Part shown: piece by piece, positions 22,938-35,010 of the stretch | How positions within the stretch are numbered: the stretch's first letter is position 1 | Layout: every line of letters starts with the position of its first letter | Source of the DNA: Phoenix dactylifera | Lineage: Eukaryota; Streptophyta; Magnoliopsida; Arecales; Arecaceae | Assembly: GCF_009389715.1 (NCBI RefSeq) | Contig: NW_024067779.1 | Span: forward strand, 310,001 to 374,000 | DNA: 64,000 nt | Direction of reading: 5' to 3' | The notes under the pieces: model-generated | The model's input: only the letters and a program-made list of their open reading frames with translations | Told to the model about the DNA's origin: nothing | Database searches by the model: none | Program-made: the position numbers and the translations under genes

Positions 22938-24287
22938 ATAGAAAAGAATTTGATATTGAATTGGGAGAAATGCCACTTCATGGTACCAAAGGGAATTGTC
23001 CTAGGACATATTGTTTCATCGAAGGGCATGGAAGTAGATAGAGCTAAGATCGATTTAATTGCTAAGCTACCTGCACCCAAGACGGTTAGAGATGTTCGAT
23101 CATTTTTGGGTCACGCCGGATTTTATAGGAGGTTCATCAAGGACTTTAGTGTCATAGCTCGACCATTATGTAACCTCCTGTCCCTTGATACACCATTCAA
23201 TTGGACTGAAACCTGTCAGAAGGCATTCGAAAAGTTAAAGTCTATGCTTAGCACTGCACCCATCATACGACCACCTGATTGGTCCTTACCTTTTGAGATT
23301 ATGTGCGACGCTAGCGACTATGCGATAGGAGCCGTCCTAGGACAACGCAAGGATAATAAGCCATATGTCATTTACTATGCAAGCAAAATCTTAAACGATG
23401 CTCAAATGAATTACACCACCACCGAGAAGGAATTGCTTGCTGTAGTATTTGCCTTAGATAAATTTCGCTCTTATATCCTTGGTGCTCCTATTGTTATCTT
23501 CACGGACCATGCAGCGTTAAAATATTTGCTGGATAAGAAAGAGGCCAAACCACGCTTAATACGATGGATACTTCTACTCCAAGAATTTGACATCACCATT
23601 AAAGATAAAAAGGGAGTAGAGAATGTGGTTGCTGACCATTTATCACGATTAGTTTTTCATGATTCAGTGCCACAGTTTCCCATCAAAGACTCATTCTCTG
23701 AAGAGCAGTTGTTTGCACTTTCTAGTATACCATGGTATGCAGATATTGTAAATTTTCTTGTTACAAGCCGAATGCCGGAACATTGGGGGTCGACAGATAG
23801 AAAAATTTTCTTGCGCGAAGTAAAGAATTATTACTATGACGAACCCTATTTATTTAAATATTGTAATGACCAAATTTTTAGACGATGCATACCAGATCAT
23901 GATATACAAAGCGTACTTTTTTTCTGTCACACTGATGCTTGTGGTGGACACTTTGCTTCTAAGAAAACGGCAGCTAAGGTATTGCAATGTGGTTTTTATT
24001 GGCCTACACTATTTAAAGATGCCCACGAGTTCTGTAGGACATGTGACCCATGTCAACGTGTTGGGAGTCTAACTCGTAGGCAAATGATGCCTCTTCAGCC
24101 CATTACTACTATTGAGATTTTTGACATATGGGGCATCGATTTCATGGGCCCATTCCCACCATCTTTCGGATATGAGTACATTTTAGTCGGTGTTGAGTAT
24201 GTATCTAAATGGGTAGAAGCTATCGCCTGTAGAACCAACGATCACAAACCTGTTTTGAAATTCCTGAAAGAAAATATTTTTTCATGA
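22938..24287 (+). pseudogene. Athila-like RNase H and integrase N-terminal half
   Basis: Thumb region ([25 protein letters not shown]), RNase H ([33 protein letters not shown]), the integrase HHCC zinc-binding domain (CHTDACGGH, then CRTCDPCQ) and the first catalytic aspartate ([10 protein letters not shown]). A TGA at 24285-24287 interrupts the integrase; the frame continues with [12 protein letters not shown]. Confidence 0.92.
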
Positions 24288-25022
24288 TTTGGGATGCCTA
24301 AGGTCATAATTAGTGATGGGGGAAAACACTTTTGTAATAAGCCTTTTGAGACATTATTAAAAAAATATGGTGTCACCCACAGAGTTGCTACCCCATATCA
24401 CCCGCAAACTAGTGGTCAGGTAGAGTTAGCCAATCGGGAGATTAAACGAATTTTAGAAAAAACGGTGAACCCATCACGAAAGGATTGGTCCTTGAAACTA
24501 TCAGATGCATTATGGGCTTACCGTACTGCATACAAAACCATTCTTGGCATGTCTCCCTACCGGCTAGTCTACGGAAAAGCGTGTCATTTGCCCGTAGAAA
24601 TAGAACATAAATCGTATTGGGCAATTAGAAAATTGAATTTTGATTTACAAGATGCCGGTCCAGCTAGAAAATTGCAATTGAACGAGCTTAATGAGATTCG
24701 CAGAGATGCTTATGACAATGCTAGACTTTTTAAAGAACGAATGAAAATTAGGCACGATAGATCAATTTTAAGAAAATCTTTTAAACCTTCACAAAAAATT
24801 CTTTGTTATGACTCCCGCTTACATCTGTTTCCTGGTAAGTTGCGATCAAGATGGACAGGTCCTTACATTATAAAAACTGTTTTTCCACATGGGGCGGTTG
24901 AGATTGAGAATCCACGGAATGGTAGAATTTTTAAGGTAAATGGACACAGACTTAAACCTTTTCTTGAGAATTTTGCAGATGAAGAAGACTCCTTTTTCTT
25001 GGGGGAGCCTTCTTATGACTGA
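24288..25022 (+). pseudogene. Athila-like integrase C-terminal half
   Basis: Carries the second catalytic aspartate ([10 protein letters not shown]) and the glutamate ([12 protein letters not shown]), followed by [25 protein letters not shown] and the C-terminal GPYIIK and VNGHRLK blocks. The natural stop is at 25020-25022. No envelope-like frame follows. Confidence 0.92.
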
Positions 25023-26488
25023 ACATGAAGGCAAAGGTATGTGTATATTAGTTAGGATTATTTTTCTAGTTTTGTAGGTTTTATTTTCTGGATATCAACA
25101 GTTCAAGGTATTCCTCTTCTCTCCAATATTATTTTCTCTACTGTCTTTCATTATAATTTTCTTGTATCTATTACATTGAGGACAATGCAATGTTTAAGTT
25201 GGGGGGAGGGAAGTATTCTAAAAAAAAAAAAAAAAAGTTTTTGCATTCTTTTCTAAGCAAATGCACATGTATTTTCATATTGAGTTTGTGCAACTATTAA
25301 GGCAAGGAATACATGCGTACTATGACTGATTAGAGACCTATTATTAGATCCCCGCACATGTATTTAATGATTATAGGAAGGCCTCAGGAGTTCACATTTG
25401 TTTAATGCATTTTTATTAAGCCATATCTGTAAAAGAAGTACGAGTATCCTTGTCCGTACTATAAGGTTCTTGATTTGGTTTTCACATAAAGATAGAGGTT
25501 GAATACCCCGGCTAGATCATCTAAGTGCCTTATGTTCCGATCTTGGTTGACCTATAGTCACGTTACAGTCACATTATATGGTTCAGTTTACCTTCTCTAT
25601 TTTGAAAAAAAAAATTTAAATAAATAAATAAATGAGGAGATGACAAGTCTAACCTCGTGGCGTAGTTTGGTTCGAGTAATTAAGCCCGAGGGGTGTTTTC
25701 ACCTAATGCTTTGAGCCAACTGGATCAAGAGTCATTGGCCGAAAACTCGCTACATGGACCTTGCCAGAGCCTAAGGGGGTTGGACTATTGTAATCACCAT
25801 ATGTGTTTAAAAAAAAAAAAAAAAAAAAAACATGAATAGGGTTGGTCGGGCTGAACCCAGTGACATGTGGTAATGGCTGGTTTGACTCCATTGTATTGGA
25901 CCTTTGTGTACTTTGGATATTTAGTTAGGATTTATAGCTCTTTCTTTACATACGAACCATTCTTGACGAATGTAGACAACATGTGATATTCTGAAAATTT
26001 GATAGATCAGGTTCTAATAAACTGTAGTAAACACTTGCGAACTTGAGTAGTGCACCTAAAATTCAAGCGGTACCATGTTGTGGTGGAGGTATTAGTGCTT
26101 TAAGAAAGTCATTCTGTTTATGCATACTACACTTTAGTATTCCCCTTGCTTTGATAGTTGCCAAGCTTGAAAAAAAAAAAAAAAAAAAAACATATATCAC
26201 ATGTGTATTGACTTAGATTTCATTGTATATCATTTTATGAATGATGTTTGTGGGTAACATTACTGCAAACCCTCACGAGACAACACTCGTCCACTAGGGT
26301 AACTTAGGGGTTTAACGGCTTGTTGCACGAGCTAAGTGCAATCGTGATGCCCTACGAAAATGGGTACGTATCTTAGTTTTGTGTCTTTAGCTTCAATAAA
26401 AAGTCATAGGTTAGACCACATCTTTTGTGTCCTCATTATCGTTTGCTCGTTAATTACTAGAGACTAGCAATAAGCTAGTTGGGGGGTG
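25023..26488 (+). other. Athila-like 3' non-coding region and polypurine tract
   Basis: About 1.47 kb without a meaningful frame, containing several A-runs (25220, 25808, 26170). The stretch 26262-26360 matches 35068-35175 of the non-coding relative in reverse orientation. The polypurine tract GTTGGGGGGTG ends at 26488, directly before the 3' LTR. In Athila elements this position may hold an env-like gene; none is visible here. Confidence 0.8.
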
Positions 26489-28307
26489 TGATGAGAGCAC
26501 AAAAGTGCGTTCTACACGTTGTTTAAATTAATATTATTGCTAATAAATAATGATAAAAGTGTTGCATTAATATTATATTTTTGTGGTGCATAGGTTATTG
26601 TAAATCAAGAGTTTAAATGCGCATTTTGTATAGTTTGGGATAAGGCATGGCTCCAAGCCTGATGATGTTAGGAGCATAATTGAACCTGGTCAAGCATACT
26701 TGCACCGGAGCTACACATGTCTATATGCCACAGCTTCTAGAGCACATTGGGGATCAAAATAAAGAAAGATCACGTGTAGTTGGGGAAATATTCCAAGTAT
26801 TGGTTGGCTATCCCACGCAACTCCAGCGTCTGCGTCCCAGCCACCCCGTCTTCACTGCATCCCAGCTCCTCTCAGATCTCCACGATCAGCTCCTTCGTCC
26901 ATCAGCGTCCCAGCCGTCCGCCTCCTCCGTTCTTCCGCGAAGCACGCGCGATTCTCTCGCACCCAAACGTCCGCCCGAGCCTGTGAAGCCGCCTCCTCCA
27001 TCCCGCAGCCGGCTCTTCAGCCATTCCTTTTCCGCATGTGAGCCAGCGTCCATCTTGCATCCCCTGAGTTCCCAGCATCTTCGCATCCTTCTGCAACGGA
27101 ACAAGCAAGGAATCCCAAGTCCCGCGATCACCTCCCGGATCCACGATCTGGTCATCTTCCGCTTGCCTCACACGCCTCCCAGCCGTTCGTGAGGTTCATA
27201 GCAGCATCCCGAGCCCAACACCCAGCTGTCCGTGGTGGTCTCCTTCCTCCCGGATCCGTGATCTGATTTTCAGCGCCGGATCCAGCCGCGATTACCTCCC
27301 AGCCCCATTCATCCCGTTCGTCCGCTCATCCCAGCACTCGTCCACGCCCCATCTCCTGCGTTCGATCCAATCATCCGAATCCCAAGCGCCAGCAGTCCAA
27401 GCTTCATCTTCAGCTCTCACTCGCTTCCGGATCTTCCTCCCCACCAGCGCATCATCCGAGTCCCAGCGATTTTCCAGCATCTGAGTCCCAGATTCCAGCG
27501 TCTGTTTTGATTTGCTTGGAAGATTATTCAAAATTTGGGGAGGTTTTCATTGTATAAAAAGGAATAGGGGGGCTCATTTTGGGGGGAGAAGAAGAGGAAG
27601 AACAGAGGCGCGGGGGGGGGGGGCTGCTGCGGTTGAAGGAAGGAAACAGAGGAGGAGCTCCAGCCGTTTGGGAAGAAAAAAAAAAAGAAAAAGAAACAGG
27701 GTATGCCCTGTTTCGGAAAAGAAAAGGAAAAAAAATAGGGGAGTTGATGTTTGTAATGGCTTGCTAACTCTTTAGGCAAAGGGTGATGGATGAATCCTTG
27801 TCATGTTGCTTTCATCAAGTATACTCTAATCTTTTATTCTAATTGTTTTATATATATTGGTATGTTTTGAATTCTTGAATATTTATTTGATAGATCTTTT
27901 ATGGTTTATATAGGTATTGATGCATGGATTGTTTCGATTTTTGATTTGTCGTAGACGTAACCGGTACGATAAATACTTAGATGTTGAATTCATATTTTCA
28001 GATTGTATACTCCATGATTAGAACTACTCTATCTTATTAATCTTTAATCAAGAATCACCGAGTTTATTTGTTGAAAGTAATATTGTTAAGGAGGATTCCG
28101 GATCCCTAGCCTTCTTTATATTCTTGAACTTTGTTTAATTATCTATTAATCCTTTGCTTTTAAATTTTGAAAATCAACTGAAAATTACATCTAAAAATTA
28201 CGCTAATAATCTATAGATCGTTTCCTGAGGAATCGACCTCGGACTCCTGAGTTATATTACTTGTGCGATTCTCCTGCACTTGGGAGAGCAGTTTTATTTT
28301 TGCACCA
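26489..28307 (+). repeat. 3' LTR of the Athila-like element
   Basis: Almost identical to 14441-16267, ends TGCACCA, followed by the target duplication CTCAT. Length differs by 8 bp, all or mostly from the shorter G run (12 G). Confidence 0.93.
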
Positions 28308-29628
28308 CTCATGAAGGGACCAATCAAGTTAAGGAGTCAAAAATAAACATATTAGTACACAAGTATGAATTGTTTAAAATTGAATCTACTGAGTCCATAA
28401 CTGATATGTTTACTCGTTTTACTGAAATTATAAATGGGCTTAAGAGTTTAGGAAAGTCTTACACTAACTCTGAATTGGTGCGAAAAATTCTCAGGTCTCT
28501 ACCAAGAATTTGGGAGGCCAAGGTAACCGCAATTCAGGAAGCTAAGGACCTCAACACACTCCAATTAGAGGAACTTCTAGGATCACTCATGACCCATGAG
28601 TTGACCATGAGGCAAAATTCGGAAGATGAGGTCAAGAGAAGAAAGCCCATTGCCCTAAAGTCTACCATCCCTAAACAACAAACTGAGTCGGAAGATTCAG
28701 ATGATGATGATGAATTTGATGAAGAAGGGATGGCTATGCTTGGAAGAAAATTCAGAAAATTTATGAGAGGTAAGAATAGATTTCATAAAAAGAAACCCTT
28801 CTTCAAAGTAGCTCAAGCAAAAAAAAGGGTAAGGATAAAGAAAAGGAGAAGGAAACTCCTATTTGCTATGAGTGTAACAAACCCGGGCATTATAAGATAG
28901 ACTGCCCAGATTTGAAATGGATGGCAAGAAAACTGAAAAAGAAGAACTTCATGGCTGAATGGAGTGAAAGTGAGGAGTCGAGTTCAGAAGAGGAAGATCA
29001 TCAAGAGACGGCCCAAATGTGTCATATGGCCAATGACGATGAGGTAGATTCTGAACTTGAATGTGATTTTACTGTTGATGAATTACATGATGCATTCTTA
29101 GAACTCATGGAAGAACATAGAAAACTAATCAATAAAAATAAAGTTCTAAAAGAAGAAAATCAGTCTCTTGTCAAAGATAAGTTAAAACTATCTCATAACT
29201 ATGAAACATTAAGTATGAAACTTACAAATGAAACCAAGAATCTAATTGCTGAAAATGTCAAGTTAAAAGAAGATGCTGAAAAATATAAATCCACAGTAGA
29301 TAAGTTTACACTTAGTTCTACCAAATTAAATATGATTCTTGACAGTCAAAAAGTTGTATATGATAAGGCTGGATTAGGATATAAAACAAATAGGAAACAA
29401 AAATACTTAAAGAACATTTTTGTAAAAGCTAAAAATGAAAATATTACTTGTCATTGCTGCAATAAATTAGGACATAAAGCATATGAATGTAACTATAGAA
29501 AGTCCAGTCAAAACAAATTAAGTAATAATCATAAGATTAAATTCAAGAAAGTTTGGGTTCCAAAAGGAACATCAAGTACTAACCCTAAAGGACCCAACAT
29601 AGTTTGGGTACCTAAAGCTCTTTCTTGA
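28308..29628 (+). pseudogene. Sirevirus-like gag, C-terminal part with two zinc knuckles
   Basis: Continuation of the gag split at 14440. The first part carries the retrotransposon gag helices (LVRKILRSLP, ELLGSLMTHELTM). A frameshift in an A-run near 28826 precedes the first knuckle (CYECNKPGHYKIDC, near 28870). An acidic stretch and a long predicted coiled coil (29060-29330) lead to a second knuckle (CHCCNKLGHKAYEC, near 29450). The ending VWVPKALS is followed by stop codons. Two knuckles separated by a coiled coil is the arrangement also seen in the minus-strand relative. Confidence 0.85.
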
Positions 29629-30139
29629 TCTTGATTGCAGGGGTGTCTTGCAGCTGATAAAGTGGAAAAACGATGGTATCTAGATAGCGGCTGTTCAAGA
29701 CACATGACCGGTGACGTAGACCAATTTGTCACCTTGAAATCAAAGAAGGGTGGAGTAGTAACCTATGGAGACAATGGTAAAGGGTATATCATTAGAAAGG
29801 GTAAAATTTTCATTACTCCATCTATTTTCATAGAAAATGTCTTATTAGTTAAGGGTTTGAAACATAATCTATTTAGCATAAGTCAATTTTGTGATAAAGG
29901 ATTTAAAGTCACATTTGAAGCTTCAGTATGCATAATCACAAATCCTAAAGACAATAGCATTGTACTTGTAGGACAAAGGCAAAGAAATATTTACATGGTA
30001 GATCTTCAGGACTTAGGAAAGAAAAATGAATTATGCTTAATTACTAATGAAGAAAAAAAAATAAAACAAGTTGGCTTTGGCATCGTAGACTAGGACATGC
30101 TAGTATGGAATTAATATCAAAACTAGTCAAGAAGGAATT
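29629..30139 (+). pseudogene. Sirevirus-like protease and integrase start, truncated
   Basis: The protease motif is YLDSGCSRHMTGD, followed by the linker block LKHNLFSISQ and the beginning of the integrase zinc-binding region (WHRRLGHAS) in another frame after a frameshift near 30075. Coding homology stops at about 30139, in the stretch equivalent to LVKRDSVIGLP of the minus-strand relative. The integrase core and everything after are missing. Two stop codons separate it from gag in the same frame. Confidence 0.85.
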
Positions 30140-30156
30140 AAGCGCTACCATTACAC
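30140..30156 (-). repeat. 17-bp TRIM LTR remnant at the element junction
   Basis: The 17 bases equal positions 11-27 of the TRIM LTR at 44966-45257. Positions 29 onward of the same LTR resume at 44871. Position 28 is the only base lost. Everything between (30157-44870) therefore lies inside a TRIM LTR. Confidence 0.8.
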
Positions 30157-30424
30157 TATAGGAGTCGACGCGAGCCTGTGCCAGTGCCTCTGATACGCTT
30201 GGAGTCGACTCGTAATATCCCGGAGTCGACTTGAGTCTCAGACTTTGGTTCATATAGGCTTCTTAACTTATCCAAATTGTCTTGAACCAAATCTAGAGAC
30301 ACTTAACCATAAATTTACAGAGATATCACTGAAACACTAGATTGAATTCATTAGTAAACACAAGATATACTCAAATGCTTTGAGCTCATCAAAATCAAAT
30401 AGGGTTATAATCAATCACTCCACA
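30157..30424 (-). repeat. first 268 bp of the 3' LTR
   Basis: On the minus strand it begins TGTGGAGTGATTG right after the purine tract, contains TTTGATTTTGATGA as the related LTRs do, and reaches the beginning of a GTCGAC array before stopping at the TRIM junction. No TATA or hairpin array remains. Confidence 0.78.
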
Positions 30425-31003
30425 ATCTCCCCCTTTTTGATGATGACAAAACATTGAGTATATGTAAAGTGAATTGCTCAACAAACAAGGAAAATTATAG
30501 TAAAATTTGAACATGAATTCAAGTGTCTAGTTATTTTAATTTATCCAAACTTGAAAGGTGTGAAACAATAAATTTTGAAGTTAAGGCTCCCCCTTTTATT
30601 TGGAATTATATAAGCCTTCATATCATGCAATCAATTGTTTGGCTTATATATTTTTAATGATTTTGCTTTCTTAAAAAATTCAGATTCTCCCCCTCAACAC
30701 ATGCATTCAACTCTGTTTTGAATCTCAGAATTTTCTTTTAGTGTATTGAAGCTTTTGGACTTAAGTTTTTGGTTTCTAGAGGAAAAATCTGCCAATTTGT
30801 TCTTAAGTATGATTCAACTAATCTCCAAATATCCCTTGAATAGATTCTGGAGATTACTCCATTAGGAGCCCCAACAGAGAGATAATAAGCCTCGAGGTAT
30901 CGAATCCACTAGGAACAAATTCTTGTGTGTTATAAAAATTTTCTTTTTATTGATTTTCATTGATTCCTTTTACATATCTATTAAATATATTTCTCCCCCT
31001 TTT
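30425..31003 (-). other. multiple polypurine tracts upstream of the 3' LTR
   Basis: Four purine tracts containing AGGGGGAG or GGGGGAG (minus strand) lie near 30426-30437, 30587-30597, 30684-30693 and 30991-31001. Several tracts before the 3' LTR is a described Sirevirus trait. The remainder, up to the env-like frame, is AT-rich and non-coding. Confidence 0.75.
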
Positions 31004-31212
31004 TGTCATTGCATCAAAAAGGAAGTAAGCAGAACACACAAGCAAGTAGAGATCAATGTGCACAATATTGAAGAAAATTGTCTACTCATTGTATTGATGT
31101 ATATGTAAGTACATTTGTGAATACAATAAGTAAAGCAGTAAATACATGTCAAAATACAATAAATGAGCTAGGGCTTCTTGGAGGAGGATGCGGCTCCCTT
31201 GGGCAGTCTGGA

Positions 31213-32631
31213 CTATTCCATGAGTATGGTGACCGCATCGGTGACGTGCCCTAACTGTGTGATAATCGCCGAGGTAGCTCTGCTGTGAATCGAGGAGAGC
31301 TCCGTCACACTCTCCTGGAGTGTGTCCAGCTTGGCGATCAACACATTCGCCAAGCGCTCGGCCCCCTGACTAGTAGTGCCCATATCGTGTCGGATGTCAT
31401 CTCGCATCTTCCGTGTGTTGCTTGTGACATCGCTCATGTTGGAGAACTGGGCTTGTATCAGGCTTCTGACATTGAAGATCTCCTCCCTCAGATGAGCCGT
31501 CATCTCGGTCACGGTTGATAGGGAGGGAACCAATGCAGAAGAAGGTGCAGGGGCTGGACCTCGGAGCTCCCTCAGCAGGTCGTCCCGAAGATCCCGAACA
31601 ATCTCCTACCGCAACTCCCGGAGCTGCTCAGGAGAAATCCGAAGCTCCATCGGCTGAGTGGGTGGAGCTGAGGAGGAGGGTCCGGCTGAGGTGGTGGGAG
31701 CTGAGGTGGAGGGAAAGGTAGGATAGTCTGAATCTGGATCAGGACTGGGGGAGCGTCTAGTGGTAGGTGTGGAGGAGGATGGTTTCCTAACCCAGTTTCC
31801 CTCTACCTTATGAAATCCCATCCTGTGTAGGGTTCCCTCACCCATGCGATCTGTCCATCACAATGCGCGAGAGGGTTCCCCCTCAGGAATGGGGATCTCA
31901 GACTCCCTAAAGATAAGAGTGTACAGCATCCCATAAGGAAGGGTGAGCCTAGGTCTGTCTAGTGGCTCACATAGGTATTTGTAGATGAGTTTGGGGAAGT
32001 TTATTGGAGTATCCTGAAGGAGGTAGAACATAAGGGCTAGGTCCCTCTCAGACACAAAGTCAAAACGGCCGGTTTTAGGGAATAGTGTCCTAGAAATAAT
32101 GCTCAGGAGGAGCCGCATCTCAACTGAAAGTGAGCTAGCGGACACCTCATCTAGGGGGGACTGGGGTGGACTCCCTAAAATGGCCGTAAGGGCCTCAGTC
32201 CTGTCCTCGGGATGAGTGGGAGATACCCCTACTTGGGGAAGATGGAGGATTTGAGCAACGAAATCCTCCGAAATAAATAATGGGGCACCTGCTACGGTTC
32301 CCTATATCCCCCCATTGCCCCAAGACACTGTACCATAGAACTCCCTAACTAGCCCTAGGTATGTGGGGAGATCTAAGGAACAAAAGAACTCTAAACCTTG
32401 GGCCCTTAACCTCTCTCCTATGGTGAAGCCCTCCCAGGAGAGATAGTCAAAGTTGACGTATCTCCCGGTGGAGACCGCCTTCCCGGTGCACGGTCGCGAA
32501 GGAACCGCCCTCAGCGGGGAACGAACCGGAGGTTGTGGCCTCACGGGATCGTTCCGAGCTTTGGACCGTCGCTCGGCACCGGTCGCGGGTTGGGGCCTCT
32601 TCCGGCTCGAGACAACCGATTTACGAGGCAT
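31213..32631 (-). pseudogene. Sirevirus env-like / plant-transposon-type ORF downstream of pol
   Basis: A broken frame starting at ATG 32631 (MPRKSVVSSRKRPQ). The first part has a basic N-terminus and the blocks VNFDYLSWEGF, GLEFFCSL and LVREFYGTV, which resemble the putative plant transposon protein family often found after pol in Sireviruses. The middle (SVEMRLLLSIISRTLF, PYGMLYTLIF) follows after a TAG near 32302. A proline/serine-rich linker leads to a coiled-coil-like C-terminus (31213-31533). At least three in-frame stops occur. The function of this family is unknown; some authors call it env-like. No clear membrane segment is seen. Confidence 0.65.
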
Positions 32632-32733
32632 TCTTGACCTAGGGAAGAGGAATGAAACCTAAGGGACGGAAGAGGGTCGACGGAAAAGCCCTAAGGACGG
32701 TCGGAGACGACGTAGGAGACGGCTCTAGGGTTT

Positions 32734-35010
32734 TGATAGTCAACTTTAAAGACCACGCAATAGCACGTATCTGGTAGGATAGTGATTACGGGTATCGATC
32801 CACAGGGATTGGGGTATAGTTGTTTTCCTAAAAATAAAAATATTTAAAGGGAAGAGTTTGTGAAGAAAATTAAACTAAGAAATTTAATAAAGAAAATGCA
32901 ATTAAAATGATATCAGTTTAGGAGAACCTAGGGCATGGAATTCACCATTAACATCGGAACAAGGATTAATTATATTTTTAATTTATTCTTGGATAAACAT
33001 GCAAATTGGCTACAAGCCTAATAAGCATTCGAATAAAATTTCACAAAAGTGTGGGCATAATCCATCTTCAGTTGGCATGAAATGTCTACCTTAATCTAAG
33101 GTGGCAGCACATCGCATCTTCCCTAAGCATGGACTATCTTATATTTACTTAGTGATCATGAAGAACAGTTGTACGAACATCATACTTAAAATCACAGAAA
33201 TTAAATATGATTCAAAAGAAGGTATTCATTAAAAATAATAAGTTCATACAACCCCAAGAATATAAAAAAAATATAAAACCCTTATCCCTTTGTTAGGGCG
33301 GCATCCAGCCCTGGAGAAGAAATCAGCCCTGCATATAGTTGTGGACGATAGCAGCAGCACGAAGAGCTTCCATCTTCTTCCTCCCTTCCTTTCCTAATTC
33401 CTTCCTCCCTTCCTCCTCTGCTTATTTTTTTATTTCTCTGGTATTCCCTCCTGAGAAGAGATCGGTGGGAGAAGAAGGAAGAAAGGGAGCAGTCCCCTCC
33501 CCTGGTGGGGAAGAGGAGGAATGCCCTCGTTTGATCAGAAGTCCTCCCTTATATAGGCAACCTATCTCTCTCTCTCTCTTCCTTGTGGCTCTTCCGAACG
33601 GGTGGATAAGGTTGTGGAAGTTCGAGTTGATCCGGACGTTGGGAGAGGCTGACAACAATCTGGAACGCTAGTGATCAGAGAAGATCTCGGTGGATTTATC
33701 CGGCTCTGTTTCGAAACAGAAGATTCCATGGAGCTCGGGATGCACTTGGGATGTTGATCCACTCAGAGCAGGGGAGAATGTTTCTCCTTGCAAACGGCAG
33801 TCTGATCTTTGGTTGAGCAGCTAAGAACGGAAGAACGGCTGAGAGGATCTTGGAGAAGGTTGGGAGGATGCGAAGAAGATCTCGGCTGGATGGTTGAGGG
33901 GTAATCCGGAAGCAGAGGAGATGAAGATGAATCGTGGGGTTGCTAGGATTTTATGGAATGACTGGACCGTGAACGGGATGAAGCTGGGAGATTCGGGGAA
34001 GAGGATGAGGCTGAATCGCGGAAGAAAAGGGAGTCATGAAGTTAAGAGTATCTCGGCTGAGAGGAGATGCTCTGGATGCTGATGGATTCGGAAGAGGAAA
34101 TCTGGGAGGCAGTTGAGAGCTCATCCGGAAGATGCTGGGATGAATCCGGATGGAAACAGGGGATGCTAGGAAGAAGAAGCTCGATCGCAGATGATTCAGG
34201 AGGATATGGCTCACAGCTGAGATGCAGACCGGATCAACATGGACGTGAAACAATGGCTGGGTCGTTGGGAGATTAAGCCGGAAGATGGGATTTTGAAACA
34301 GGGGATTCTATTTGTGGACGTGATCCGTGGAGGCTTGCACGGATAGAGCTGAGAAGAAGTCCGGATTGGGATGAAGGTGGATCACGGACGAAGAATACGG
34401 CTGGGGAAGAAGCTGGGATCCGTTCGTGGGATATTGGGAAGGATGCGGATGAGATCCTGAGATGGCTGGTTGCAAACGGGATTAGATTTGTTCCTTGGAG
34501 TTTGGTGACGGTTGGCTTTGTTCATGGGATAAGCGTGGGATTTGTTGATAAATACCGAATGGTAATGAAGGGGATATGAGAAGTTAAGTTGTTTTGTCAA
34601 CGGAGAGGAGCTGGGGGTTGTGTTTAGAGATGGAATAAGGATGGGTTGAGGCTTTGAGATCCGTGCAATTAGATGATATACTTTGAGATATAAGAAACAA
34701 ATAATTGAAGAGATTTTATTAAAATCGGATCATGTGGAAAAAGAGTTGGGTGACTGAATCAGAGGGTCTTGATTTACGGGGTGCATATGATTTGGATTCA
34801 GGGATCATCCCAAATAAGTTTGACTTGACCTGCATTCATTAGGCTTAATCATTAAATAATTAAATCAACTCGAATTACCTCTGATAATTATTAAAATGCA
34901 ATGATGATGGTAACACATATTTTATGGTTAAATTTACGAAATATGTGAATTAAAATAATGATAAGTGCTATGAATAAAAGGTTAATTTATGCATTATTTA
35001 GCACTTATCA
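32734..35010 (-). repeat. 3' LTR of the non-coding Athila derivative
   Basis: 2277 bp, bounded by TG and CA. It includes a CT microsatellite near 33563-33580. Open frames inside (for example 33339-33671) are repeated in the other LTR and are not genes. Confidence 0.9.

Larger units (their letters stand above)
14441..28307 (+). mobile_element. Athila-like Ty3/gypsy element, near full length, no env seen
   Basis: A 13.9-kb element with two LTRs of 1827 and 1819 bp that differ at few sites, a tRNA-Asp-type primer-binding site, gag, protease, reverse transcriptase, RNase H, integrase, a long 3' non-coding stretch and a G-rich polypurine tract. It is flanked by CTCAT on both sides (14436-14440 and 28308-28312) and splits the gag of a Sirevirus-like copia. 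It carries a nested solo LTR at 18432-20566. Four coding lesions (one frameshift, three stops) make it non-autonomous now, though the LTRs suggest a fairly recent insertion. Confidence 0.93.
12534..30139 (+). mobile_element. Sirevirus-like Ty1/copia element, split and 3'-truncated
   Basis: A plus-strand copia element with 5' LTR, primer-binding site, gag and the start of pol. It is split inside gag at 14440/28308 by an Athila-like gypsy, and ends inside the integrase zinc-binding region near 30139, where TRIM LTR sequence begins. A long gag with two separate zinc knuckles and a coiled-coil stretch between them, plus the LTR style, fit Sireviruses. The 3' half (integrase core, reverse transcriptase, RNase H, 3' LTR) is absent. 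The LTR start is uncertain by about 10 bp. Confidence 0.85.

Noticed and set aside
29600..29650. Splice acceptor-like sequence before the Sirevirus pol start (TTGATTGCAG), with a similar one near 42950
   Set aside because: No matching donor could be placed, and gag-pol separation by stop codons is usual in this group.
33339..33671. 110-codon frame in the Athila derivative and its repeat at 37780-38052
   Set aside because: Both are within LTRs, rich in low-complexity Pro/Ser, with no family resemblance.
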